DNA from: Albidovulum sediminicola
Lineage (GTDB): Bacteria; Pseudomonadota; Alphaproteobacteria; Rhodobacterales; Rhodobacteraceae
DNA: 64,000 nucleotides
NCBI RefSeq assembly: GCF_025751575.1
Contig: NZ_JAOWLA010000016.1
Span: 34,987-98,986, forward strand
Direction: 5' to 3'
A model generated the notes under the pieces. That model searched no databases. It was given only the letters and a program-made list of their open reading frames with translations, and was not told the DNA's origin. Both the position numbers and the translations under genes were made by a program. Each line of letters begins with the position of its first letter. The first letter of the stretch is position 1. This document shows positions 8,077 to 15,906 of this stretch, one piece after another.

Positions 8077-9012
8077 ATGAAACTTGCCGTGGTGCAGGTT
8101 CCGCCGGTCTATCTCGACAAGGCCGCATCGCTTGAGCGGGCGGTGGAGCTTGTCGGGCAGGCTGCGGCTGAGGGCTGCCGGATGATCGTCTTCCCCGAGG
8201 TTTGGCTGCCGGGATATCCAAGCTATGTCTGGCGTCTGAAGCCGGGCGCGGGGATGTTGGCCACGGACACGCTCTTCGCGCGATCCCAGGCCAATTCGGT
8301 CGATCTGGAGCGCGATGACCTGGCGCCGCTGCGAGAGGCGGCGGCCGAACATGGCGTCGTGGTGGTGATGGGGCACCAGGAGGTCGACGGGCGCTTCAGC
8401 GGCAGCACGCTGTTCAACAGCGTGGCGATCATCGACGCGGATGGCCGCATCCTCAACAATCACCGCAAGCTGATGCCGACCAACCCCGAGCGCATGGTCT
8501 GGGGGTTTGGCGACGGCTCCACCCTCAATGTCGTGGAGACCGCGGTGGGCCGGGTCGGTGCCCTGATCTGCTGGGAAAACTACATGCCGCTCGCACGGTT
8601 CGCGCTTTATGCGCAGAACATCGACATCTACCTGGCCCCGACTTGGGACAGCGGCGACACCTGGCTGGCCACCATGCAGCACATCGCGCGTGAAGGCGGG
8701 TGCTGGGTCGTCGGTTGCGCCACCGCGCTGGAACTGTCGGATATTCCGGCCGACCTGCCGTTCCGCGAGGAGCTGTTCCAGGAGGCCGAGGGCTGGATCA
8801 ATCCCGGGGATGCCGTGGTCTACCGGCCCTTCGGCGGATGTCTTGCGGGACCTATGCGGCGTGAAAAGGGGCTTCTGACCGCAGAGATCGATGTCGCGCA
8901 GGCGCGCGCCTCGCGCCGGAAGTTTGATGTCGCGGGCCATTATGCCCGGCCCGACGTGTTCACGCTTGAGGTCCATCGCGCGCGCCAGGTGCCGGTGCGC
9001 TTCGAAGGGTAG
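8077..9012 (+). CDS. Nitrilase family hydrolase
   Basis: This 311-residue carbon-nitrogen hydrolase has the full catalytic triad: Glu41 (in VFPEVWLPGYP), Lys131 (in HRKLMPT) and Cys165 (in ICWENYMPL). The Cys-Trp-Glu context and length fit true nitrilases (aliphatic/aryl nitrilase branch), which convert nitriles directly to carboxylic acids and ammonia. An amidase-type activity cannot be excluded. Of three clustered starts (ATG 8071, GTG 8074, ATG 8077) I chose ATG 8077, because GGAGGG then sits at the right distance. It appears to stand alone between ettA (divergent) and nadD. Confidence 0.9.
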   Translation: MKLAVVQVPPVYLDKAASLERAVELVGQAAAEGCRMIVFPEVWLPGYPSYVWRLKPGAGMLATDTLFARSQANSVDLERDDLAPLREAAAEHGVVVVMGHQEVDGRFSGSTLFNSVAIIDADGRILNNHRKLMPTNPERMVWGFGDGSTLNVVETAVGRVGALICWENYMPLARFALYAQNIDIYLAPTWDSGDTWLATMQHIAREGGCWVVGCATALELSDIPADLPFREELFQEAEGWINPGDAVVYRPFGGCLAGPMRREKGLLTAEIDVAQARASRRKFDVAGHYARPDVFTLEVHRARQVPVRFEG

Positions 9013-9118
9013 GCGCGCGGTGGGCAGCCCCCGCGCGCCAGCCGTTGGCTCGGCGCACAAGCATCTTGACCTCGGCACTGGCGGGCGACAGTAAGGTTGC
9101 GCGCAAATCGAGGCGGGG

Positions 9119-9727
9119 ATGAGGGCCGGATTTCCAACAGCCGTTGCGGGCCAGACCATCGGCCTTCTGGGCGGGTCCTTCGACCCGGCCCATGCCGGTC
9201 ATGCCCATATCACGCGCGAGGCGATCAAGCGCATTGGTCTTGACCGGGTCTGGTGGCTGGTCTCGCCGGGCAATCCGCTGAAGGCGCGCCAGCCGGCGCC
9301 GATGGCGGACCGGATCGCGCAGGCGCGGGCGGTGATGGACGATCCGCGCGTCGTCATCAGCGATCTCGAGGCGCGGCTTGGGACAAGGTTCACGGCCCAG
9401 ACGCTGCGGCGGCTCAAGGCGCTCTATCCGGGGGTGCGCTTCGTCTGGCTGATGGGCGCGGATAACCTGGTGCAGTTCGACCGCTGGCAGGACTGGGAAT
9501 GGATCATGCGCAACGTGCCCGTCGGGGTCTTTGCCCGACCGGGCGCGAGGCTTGCCGCGCGTGGCGCCCGCGCGGCCGAGGAATACGACCGCTTCCGCCT
9601 GCCCGGAGAGGCCGCGCGCCTGCTTCCCGGTCTTCATCCGCCGGTCTGGTGTTTTCTGGATGTGCCGATGGTCGATATCTCCTCCAGTGCGATCCGGGAG
9701 CGGGGCGATTGGCGGCAGGGGGCTTGA
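9119..9727 (+). CDS. nadD: Nicotinate-nucleotide adenylyltransferase NadD
   Basis: This 202-residue nucleotidyltransferase has the phosphate-binding motif [11 protein letters not shown] near residues 18-28 and the C-terminal ISSSAIR motif. Both are hallmarks of NadD, which adenylates nicotinate mononucleotide to deamido-NAD in NAD synthesis. The ATG at 9119 follows GAGGCGGGG. In many bacteria nadD is followed by rsfS and rlmH; here dacB follows instead, 70 nt downstream on the same strand. Confidence 0.95.
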   Translation: MRAGFPTAVAGQTIGLLGGSFDPAHAGHAHITREAIKRIGLDRVWWLVSPGNPLKARQPAPMADRIAQARAVMDDPRVVISDLEARLGTRFTAQTLRRLKALYPGVRFVWLMGADNLVQFDRWQDWEWIMRNVPVGVFARPGARLAARGARAAEEYDRFRLPGEAARLLPGLHPPVWCFLDVPMVDISSSAIRERGDWRQGA

Positions 9728-9797
9728 ACGCGGGCGCGGGCGGGGGGATAGTGCGGGAAGGGTGGAACGGGCGCTAGGCCGGGGAGGGGCTGTGCGC

Positions 9798-11261
9798 ATG
9801 GATCGCAGGCATTTCGTCGGACTGCTGGCCTCGGGTCTTGCGACCCGCGGATGGGCCGACGCGCCGCTGACGCAGATCCGTCCGGTCGCGCGGCCGGCGG
9901 TGGCCCGGCAGGGCACGCTGGTCGGGGACGCTTCCGATCTGATCACCAAGGCCAAGCTTGGCGGGCACAGTTCCTATGCGCTTCTGGACCTGAAATCGGG
10001 ACAGGTGATCGAGGCGATCGACCCCGCCCGCCCCATGCCACCGGCAAGCACCGCGAAGGCCATCACCTCGCTTTACGCGCTGGAGCATCTGGGCGCGGGG
10101 TATCGCTTCACGACCCGGCTGATCGCGACGGGTCCGCTGAAGGACCGCGTAATCGCGGGCGACCTGGTTCTGGCGGGCGGGGGCGACCCGACGCTGACGA
10201 CCGACCGGCTGGCAGAGATGGCCTATGCGCTGGCGAAGCTGGGCGTGCGCGGCATTCAGGGGCGGTTTCTGGTCTGGGGCGGGGCCCTGCCCTATGTGAG
10301 GGAGATCGACCCCGACCAGCCCGACTGGCTGGGCTATAACCCGGCGGTCGCGGGGCTCAACCTCAACTTCAACCGCGTGAATTTCACCTGGAAGCGCGAG
10401 GGGCAGGGCTATTCGGTCGGCATGAACGCCGAGGATCGCCGCTTCGTCCCGCCCGTGACGGTGGCGCGCGTCCGGCTGGCGGAGCGGGATCTGCCGGTCT
10501 ACGCCTATGACGAAAAGGGTGGGTTCGAGGATTGGAGCGTGTCGCGCCAGGCGCTTGGCGGCGGCGGCAGCCGCTGGCTTCCGGTGCGTCACCCCGATCT
10601 TTACGCGGGCGACGTGTTCCGCGCTCTGGCCGCAGGGGCCGGCATGAAACTTCCCGCGCCCGAGCAGACTGCCACGGCCCCCAGGGGTACGGTTCTTGTG
10701 GAGAGCGGCAGCGACGATCTGACCGAGGTCCTGCGCCAGATGATGCGCTATTCCACGAACATGACGGCGGAGGCCGTCGGCATGTCGGCGTCCCTTCGGC
10801 GCGGGGTGGCGCAGCACGACGCCTCGGGTCGGGAGATGTCGGACTGGCTCGCGGATCGCTCCGGGGTGAAGGGCGCGCGGTTTGTCGATCACTCCGGTCT
10901 GGGCGGCGCCTCGCGCATCTCGGCCGAGGCGATGGCGGGCGCGCTGGCGCGTTTAGGGCCGGGCGCGCGGCTTGCTGCGCTGATGAAGGACGTCGGCGTC
11001 GAGCAGGACGGCCAGAAGCTGCCCGCGACGGTGAAGGCGAAGACCGGCACGCTGAACTTCGTGTCCGCCCTCACGGGCTATTTCACCGCCCCGAACGGGC
11101 GCGAACTGGTCTTCGCGATCCTGTCGGCCGACACCAAGCGGCGCGACGCGCTGAGCGAGGGCGAGCGCGAACGGCCCAAGGGCGGCAAGGCCTGGGTGAA
11201 GCGCGCGCGCGCGCTTCAGCACGAGCTGATCGCGCGCTGGTCCAAGGTGCATGGCGCCTGA
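9798..11261 (+). CDS. dacB: D-alanyl-D-alanine carboxypeptidase/endopeptidase (PBP4-type, DacB)
   Basis: This 487-residue protein of peptidase family S13 has all three penicillin-binding motifs: SxxK at Ser84-Lys87 (PASTAKA), SxN in 'YSTNMTAE', and KTG in 'KAKTGTLNF'. An N-terminal 'RRHFVGLLASGLATRGWA' segment is a likely export signal, with a twin-Arg-like start. The enzyme trims or cleaves peptidoglycan cross-bridges in the periplasm. I chose ATG 9798; GTG 9792 is an in-frame alternative, and a longer upstream frame overlaps nadD and is not coding. It ends 4 bp from the convergent dadA stop, with no room for a separate terminator. Confidence 0.93.
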   Translation: MDRRHFVGLLASGLATRGWADAPLTQIRPVARPAVARQGTLVGDASDLITKAKLGGHSSYALLDLKSGQVIEAIDPARPMPPASTAKAITSLYALEHLGAGYRFTTRLIATGPLKDRVIAGDLVLAGGGDPTLTTDRLAEMAYALAKLGVRGIQGRFLVWGGALPYVREIDPDQPDWLGYNPAVAGLNLNFNRVNFTWKREGQGYSVGMNAEDRRFVPPVTVARVRLAERDLPVYAYDEKGGFEDWSVSRQALGGGGSRWLPVRHPDLYAGDVFRALAAGAGMKLPAPEQTATAPRGTVLVESGSDDLTEVLRQMMRYSTNMTAEAVGMSASLRRGVAQHDASGREMSDWLADRSGVKGARFVDHSGLGGASRISAEAMAGALARLGPGARLAALMKDVGVEQDGQKLPATVKAKTGTLNFVSALTGYFTAPNGRELVFAILSADTKRRDALSEGERERPKGGKAWVKRARALQHELIARWSKVHGA

Positions 11262-11265
11262 GGTG

Positions 11266-12525
11266 TCAGAGCCCGTATCGCGCCGCCGTCAGGCCCTCGA
11301 AACTGATCTCGGGCTTGCGTCCGAGGACGAGGTCGGCCACCGCGCGGCCGGAGCCTGCGGCCATCGTCCAGCCCAGCGTGCCGTGGCCGGTGTTCAGAAA
11401 CAGGTTCGGATAGCGCGTCGGGCCAAGGATCGGCGTCCCGTCGGGCGTCATCGGCCGGAGACCGGTCCAGCCCTCGGCCCGTTCCAGGTCGCCGCCATGG
11501 GGAAAAAGGTCGCCGATCACATGGCGCACCGTGGCCGTGGCATTGGGACCAAGCCGGTCTGAATAGCCCGCGATCTCGGCCGTGCCGGCCACGCGGATGC
11601 GGTCCCCCAGACGGGTGATCGCGACCTTGTGGGTTTCGTCCATGATCGTCGATTGCGGGGCACCCGCGTCATCGGTGACCGGGAGCGTGACGGAGTATCC
11701 CTTGACCGGGTAGACCGGCAGGCGCAGGTCGATCGGGTCCAGAAGCCGCGGCCCGAAGCTGCCGAGCGCGCAGACATAGGCGTCGCCCGTCACCAGGCCG
11801 AGCTTGTCGGTCTTGACGCCTTTCACCCGGTCGCCCTCGATCCGGATCATCTCGATCTTCTGGCCGTAGTGGAAGCGCGCGCCAAGCGCGGCCGCCTTTT
11901 CGGCCAGCGCCATGGTGAACATCCGGCAATCGCCGGTGCGGTCGGCGGTCAGGCGCAGGCCCCCCACGAATTTGTCACGGACGTGGGCGAGCGCCGGTTC
12001 GGCGGCGATGCAGCCGTCGGGGTCGAGAACTTCGAACGGGCTGTCGAACTCGGCCAGGATGTCCTGATCCGCCTTCGAGGCCTTCATCTGCTTCTCGGTA
12101 CGGAAAAGCTGGAGCGTGCCCTGCGCGCGCCCGTCGTAGTCGATGCCCGTCTCGGCGATGAGGTCGGGCATCACGTCGCGTGAGTAGTTGGAGACGCGCA
12201 CCATCCGCGACTTGTTGACCGCATAGGCGGCGTCGTTGCAGTTCATCAGCATCTGCGCGCCCCATTTCCACATGCGCGGGCTGATGAGCGGCCAGATGAA
12301 AAGCGGGCGGCGCTTCATGAAGAGCCACTTGAGCGCCTTCATCGGAACGCCGGGCGCGGCCCAGGGCGAGGTCATGCCATAGGACAGCTCGCCCGCGTTG
12401 GCGTAGCTGGTCTCAAGGCCCGGGCCCGGCTGGCGGTCCAACACGATGACCTCGGCCCCGGCCTTGGCAAGGAAATAGGCAGTGGTCACACCGATAACAC
12501 CGGCGCCCATCACGACGATTTTCAT
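11266..12525 (-). CDS. dadA: D-amino acid dehydrogenase, small subunit type
   Basis: This 419-residue FAD enzyme starts directly with the dinucleotide motif GAGVIG (residues 7-12), followed by the DadA-typical 'SYANAGELS' and, near the end, 'GHGTLGWTMAAGSGR'. DadA oxidises D-amino acids (classically D-alanine) to 2-oxo acids plus ammonia, passing electrons to the respiratory chain at the inner membrane. Placed tail to tail with the PBP4-type gene, whose reaction releases D-alanine, it may recycle that product; this is inference from position. No racemase gene is adjacent. Confidence 0.92.
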   Translation of the reverse strand: MKIVVMGAGVIGVTTAYFLAKAGAEVIVLDRQPGPGLETSYANAGELSYGMTSPWAAPGVPMKALKWLFMKRRPLFIWPLISPRMWKWGAQMLMNCNDAAYAVNKSRMVRVSNYSRDVMPDLIAETGIDYDGRAQGTLQLFRTEKQMKASKADQDILAEFDSPFEVLDPDGCIAAEPALAHVRDKFVGGLRLTADRTGDCRMFTMALAEKAAALGARFHYGQKIEMIRIEGDRVKGVKTDKLGLVTGDAYVCALGSFGPRLLDPIDLRLPVYPVKGYSVTLPVTDDAGAPQSTIMDETHKVAITRLGDRIRVAGTAEIAGYSDRLGPNATATVRHVIGDLFPHGGDLERAEGWTGLRPMTPDGTPILGPTRYPNLFLNTGHGTLGWTMAAGSGRAVADLVLGRKPEISFEGLTAARYGL

Positions 12526-12635
12526 GGCTTTGTCCTGTTCACGCGTTGCCCGCCGCTAGCATAGCACAACCATCGCGGCAATCGAGCGGATGCGCTGGAC
12601 CTAGCGATCGGAGGTGGCTGGCCTGATCGCCGCTA

Positions 12636-13058
12636 TCAGAGCGTCAGGTGCCGCGCCCGCGCACCGCGTTCGATCGCGGCGGCGTGCAGGCGGTCGATGT
12701 TCAACTCATGGCGCACTTCGGCCAGCAGGCGCAGTTCATCCTGCCCAAGCGAGCCATCTGCCGCCGCCACGTCGCAGGCCAGCGCATAGGCCGTCTCCCA
12801 AAGCCGCTCGGGCAGCGCATCGCGCACCATCGCAAAGAGCGTGTCGAGGCCGTCTTCCTCTTCCATCAGCTTGTAGACGGTCTGCGCGACCTCCTTGACC
12901 GCGTCGATGTCGTAGTCGGCGAAGATCGGAAGGTGGTTCACCTGGCGCTCGATGGCGACAAGTTCCGAGGTGCGGATGTTCTCGTCCGAGACCGAGACGG
13001 TGACCATGATCGCGACAAGCGCATCCTGGGGGGTGAAGGCGGGAAGGGTATGGGGCAC
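12636..13058 (-). CDS. TerB-like tellurite-resistance-family protein
   Basis: This 140-residue acidic, all-helical protein matches the TerB-like fold: an early 'ALVAIMVTVSVSDENIRTSEL' pattern with an acidic metal-binding-like loop, and 'DVAAADGSLGQDEL' in the second half. TerB-like domains bind divalent metal and occur in stress and membrane-associated complexes. A true tellurite role is not implied, since no other ter genes are nearby. The ATG at 13058 is a good start. It is divergent from lysK. Confidence 0.8.
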   Translation of the reverse strand: MPHTLPAFTPQDALVAIMVTVSVSDENIRTSELVAIERQVNHLPIFADYDIDAVKEVAQTVYKLMEEEDGLDTLFAMVRDALPERLWETAYALACDVAAADGSLGQDELRLLAEVRHELNIDRLHAAAIERGARARHLTL

Positions 13059-13170
13059 TGTCCTGGTCCTTGTCTCGTTTGGCAGGCAAATTATTGACGA
13101 TCCTGCCCCCGTTCAATAGGAGACGAGCCTTGCGGCACGACGGGTGCCGCCCTTTCGGATGGTGTGACCC

Positions 13171-14751
13171 ATGTCTTCTCTACGCGATGCCGCGATGAAC
13201 TCCAAAGCCTGGCCTTTCGAGGAAGCGCGCCGCGTTCTCAAACGTTATGAGAAAAAGGCACCGGAAAAGGGTTACGTTCTGTTCGAGACCGGCTATGGCC
13301 CCTCGGGCCTGCCACATATCGGCACCTTCGGCGAGGTGCAGCGCACGACAATGATCCGCCGCGCGTTCGAGATGATCTCGGACATCCCGACCAAGCTTAT
13401 CTGCTTCTCGGATGACCTCGACGGGATGCGCAAGGTTCCCGAAAACGTGCCCGAGCAGGCAATGCTGAAGGAGAACCTTCAGCGTCCGCTGACCTCGGTC
13501 CCCGATCCGTTTGGGGAATACGAAAGCTTCGGGCATCACAACAACGCGATGTTGCGCCGGTTCCTCGACACCTTCGGGTTCGAGTACGAGTTCATCAGCG
13601 CGACCGATTTCTACAAATCGGGACGTTTCGACGAAATCCTGCTGCGCTGCTGTGAACGTTATGACGCGATCATGAAGATCATGCTGGCCTCCCTGCGGGA
13701 AGAGCGCCAGCAGACCTATTCCTGCTTCCTCCCGATCCACCCCGAAACGGGGCGCGTTCTTTACGTTCCGATGAAGAACGTCGATGCGGCGAAGGGCGAG
13801 ATCACCTTCGATGACGAGGACGGGCGCGAATGGACGCTTCCGGTGACGGGCGGCAACGTCAAGCTCCAGTGGAAGCCCGACTTCGGCGCGCGCTGGGCGG
13901 CCCTTGGCGTCGATTTCGAAATGTATGGCAAGGATCATTCCACCAATACGCCGATCTATGACGGCATCTGCGAGGCGCTCGGCGCGAAGGCGCCGGAACA
14001 CTTCACCTACGAGCTGTTCCTGGACGAACATGGCCAAAAGATCTCGAAGTCGAAGGGCAACGGGCTGACGATCGACGAATGGCTGACCTATGCCTCGACC
14101 GAGAGCCTAGGCTACTTCATGTACCAGAAGCCCAAGACGGCAAAGCGGCTCTGGTGGGACGTGATCCCGAAGGCCGTCGATGAATACCACCAGCAACTGC
14201 GCGCCTTCCCCGATCAGGACGAAGCGGCCAGGCTCGCCAACCCGGTCTGGCACATTCACAACGGCAACCCGCCGGCCTCCGACATGGTGGTGCCCTTCGC
14301 GATGCTTCTGAACCTTGCGAGCGTCGCGGGCGCCAAGGACAAGTCGGGGCTCTGGGGCTTCATCCAGCGCTACGCGCCCGAGGCGACGCCCGAGGCCAAT
14401 CCGCAGCTCGACCAGGCCGCGGAATTCGCGGTGCGCTATTTCAACGCCTTCGTGGCGCCCTCGCGCAGCTTCCGGGTGCCAAGCGAGAAGGAGCGCGCGG
14501 CGATGGAGGACCTCGTGGCCCGGTTGAAGGTCTGGGACGGCGGCCTCGATGCCGAGGCGCTTCAGTCCATGGTCTTCGCCGTCGGCAAGGAGCACGGGTT
14601 CGAGCCGCTGCGCGACTGGTTCACCGCGCTTTACGAGGTGCTTCTGGGGGCCTCCCAAGGGCCGCGTTTCGGGGGGTTCATCGCGCTTTACGGTGTCGGT
14701 GAAACCGTTGCCCTGATCGAAAGGGCGCTGGCCGGAGAGATGGCGGGCTAG
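13171..14751 (+). CDS. lysK: Lysine--tRNA ligase, class I
   Basis: This 526-residue enzyme has class I synthetase signatures: HIGT (His49-Thr52) in '[11 protein letters not shown]' and KISKS (Lys290 onward). It is therefore the archaeal-type class I LysRS, not the common bacterial class II enzyme. This form is known in many alphaproteobacteria, spirochaetes and archaea. A possible -35 (TTGACG, 13094-13099) lies upstream, with only a weak -10. The stop codon overlaps that of the convergent CHAD gene in the palindrome CTAG (14748-14751). Confidence 0.96.
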   Translation: MSSLRDAAMNSKAWPFEEARRVLKRYEKKAPEKGYVLFETGYGPSGLPHIGTFGEVQRTTMIRRAFEMISDIPTKLICFSDDLDGMRKVPENVPEQAMLKENLQRPLTSVPDPFGEYESFGHHNNAMLRRFLDTFGFEYEFISATDFYKSGRFDEILLRCCERYDAIMKIMLASLREERQQTYSCFLPIHPETGRVLYVPMKNVDAAKGEITFDDEDGREWTLPVTGGNVKLQWKPDFGARWAALGVDFEMYGKDHSTNTPIYDGICEALGAKAPEHFTYELFLDEHGQKISKSKGNGLTIDEWLTYASTESLGYFMYQKPKTAKRLWWDVIPKAVDEYHQQLRAFPDQDEAARLANPVWHIHNGNPPASDMVVPFAMLLNLASVAGAKDKSGLWGFIQRYAPEATPEANPQLDQAAEFAVRYFNAFVAPSRSFRVPSEKERAAMEDLVARLKVWDGGLDAEALQSMVFAVGKEHGFEPLRDWFTALYEVLLGASQGPRFGGFIALYGVGETVALIERALAGEMAG

Positions 14752-15626
14752 GCCCGCCAGAGCTTCCACCAGCCGCGCCAGCGGCGCGACAGCCCCTCGG
14801 CGGGCTCGCTGAAGAAACGCGCACCAAGGGTGCGGGCGTCGGAGAGCAGGCGCTCCTTCTCTTCCCGCGCGGCGGCGATGAAATCCTTGCCGCCGCCGGC
14901 ACTTTCGCCTGCGCGTTCCAGGGCCTCGATCAGGAAGGCCAGGTCGCGCGCCTCGCCCAGGCGTTCGCCCAGGGCGTCGGCGGCGGCGACGTGATGGGCC
15001 GTCATTTCGGGCCAGATGGGCGTCAGCAGGCGGGCGTGATACCAGTGATCCTTCGTCCGCTTGCGCCATTGGTGCAGTGCCTCCCCTGTCGGGTCGGCTG
15101 CGGCCTGATGCATCGCGCGGCGCGCGGCGGTCCAGGTGCGTTCGAGTCCAGGCGCCAGCGCATCGAACCCGGAGCCCGCGATCTTCCAGCCACGCAGGCG
15201 CTCGGCGATCTCCTGCACCAGCCGCCCGTGTTCGGTCAGGGCGGCGGCTGCGGCATCTTCGGCCGGCGGCTCGTGCGGTGTCAGCGTCGCCTCGCGCAGC
15301 GCCGCGCGCGCATCGAGCGGCAGGTAGACACGCCGCGCGAGGGCATCGAAGGAGTCGCGCAGCGCATCGCGGTCCCTGAGATCCGCGACGACGCGCCCGG
15401 CCGTGCGCAGGGCGTCGTTCTCGCGCTCATACCCCTTGAAGTTCGGCCGTACGAGGCGGATCAGCGCGCGGGTCTTCTTGATGTTCTTGCGCAGCTCGCG
15501 CACGCGCTCGCCCTGCGGGCGCTCGGCCTCGGCGATCAGGGCAAGGGACGCCTCCAGGCGGTTGCGCGCAAGTTTGCGGACCGATTTGGCGATGGGCTGG
15601 TCCCGATCCGGGAAAGTGAATGGCAT
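14748..15626 (-). CDS. CHAD domain-containing protein
   Basis: This 292-residue, Arg/Ala-rich helical protein has conserved basic segments in two repeats ('[21 protein letters not shown]' and '[18 protein letters not shown]' regions). They match the CHAD domain, which binds polyphosphate through a basic channel and often accompanies CYTH domains or polyphosphate granules. Here there is no CYTH domain and no adjacent ppk/ppx. It probably associates with polyphosphate; this is inference from the family. It is convergent with lysK. Confidence 0.85.
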   Translation of the reverse strand: MPFTFPDRDQPIAKSVRKLARNRLEASLALIAEAERPQGERVRELRKNIKKTRALIRLVRPNFKGYERENDALRTAGRVVADLRDRDALRDSFDALARRVYLPLDARAALREATLTPHEPPAEDAAAAALTEHGRLVQEIAERLRGWKIAGSGFDALAPGLERTWTAARRAMHQAAADPTGEALHQWRKRTKDHWYHARLLTPIWPEMTAHHVAAADALGERLGEARDLAFLIEALERAGESAGGGKDFIAAAREEKERLLSDARTLGARFFSEPAEGLSRRWRGWWKLWRA

Positions 15627-15782
15627 TTCGTACCTGTCGTGAATGTCGCCGAGTCATGCGGCGGTGACATCAGACAACAGTTCGATGACAGGGGCATGAC
15701 AGCCAAGGTGTTGCCGCCCCCCGCGCTGCGGCGCACGGCCTGTTCACGCGCTGCTCAAAGCTCTGGGATAGCCGTTCCCCCG

Positions 15783-15882
15783 AGGGCCGATGGCCCTGCC
15801 ACCCGGCATGAGCACCCAACCGCGCCCCGTCTTCGAGGGGGCGCAGTTCCCGTGATGGGACATCGGGCGCTTGCCGGGTGGC
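15783..15882 (+). ncRNA. Hairpin-dense leader upstream of the beta-helix gene (possible structured RNA)
   Basis: Four complementary arm pairs are packed into 100 nt. A short hairpin (AGGGCC/GGCCCT, 15783-15797) comes first. Next is an 11 bp closing stem GCCACCCGGCA (15798-15808) / TGCCGGGTGGC (15872-15882). Inside that stem are two hairpins: GCGCCCC/GGGGCGC (15822-15844) and TCCC-GTGAT-GGGA (15848-15860). The closing stem plus two inner hairpins make a three-way-junction-like fold ending 24 nt before the ATG at 15907. I do not recognise a known riboswitch class. It could be a 5' UTR element or an independent RNA; high GC makes some pairing likely by chance. Confidence 0.4.
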
Positions 15883-15906
15883 TGGCAATCACAAGGGGTT
15901 CACGGA

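Noticed and set aside
12636..13058. Tellurite-resistance operon
   Set aside because: Only a TerB-like domain is present, with no other ter genes.
15783..15882. 6S RNA or SRP RNA identity for the structured leader
   Set aside because: It lacks the long imperfect duplex with central bubble of 6S, and the conserved SRP tetraloop and asymmetric bulge.
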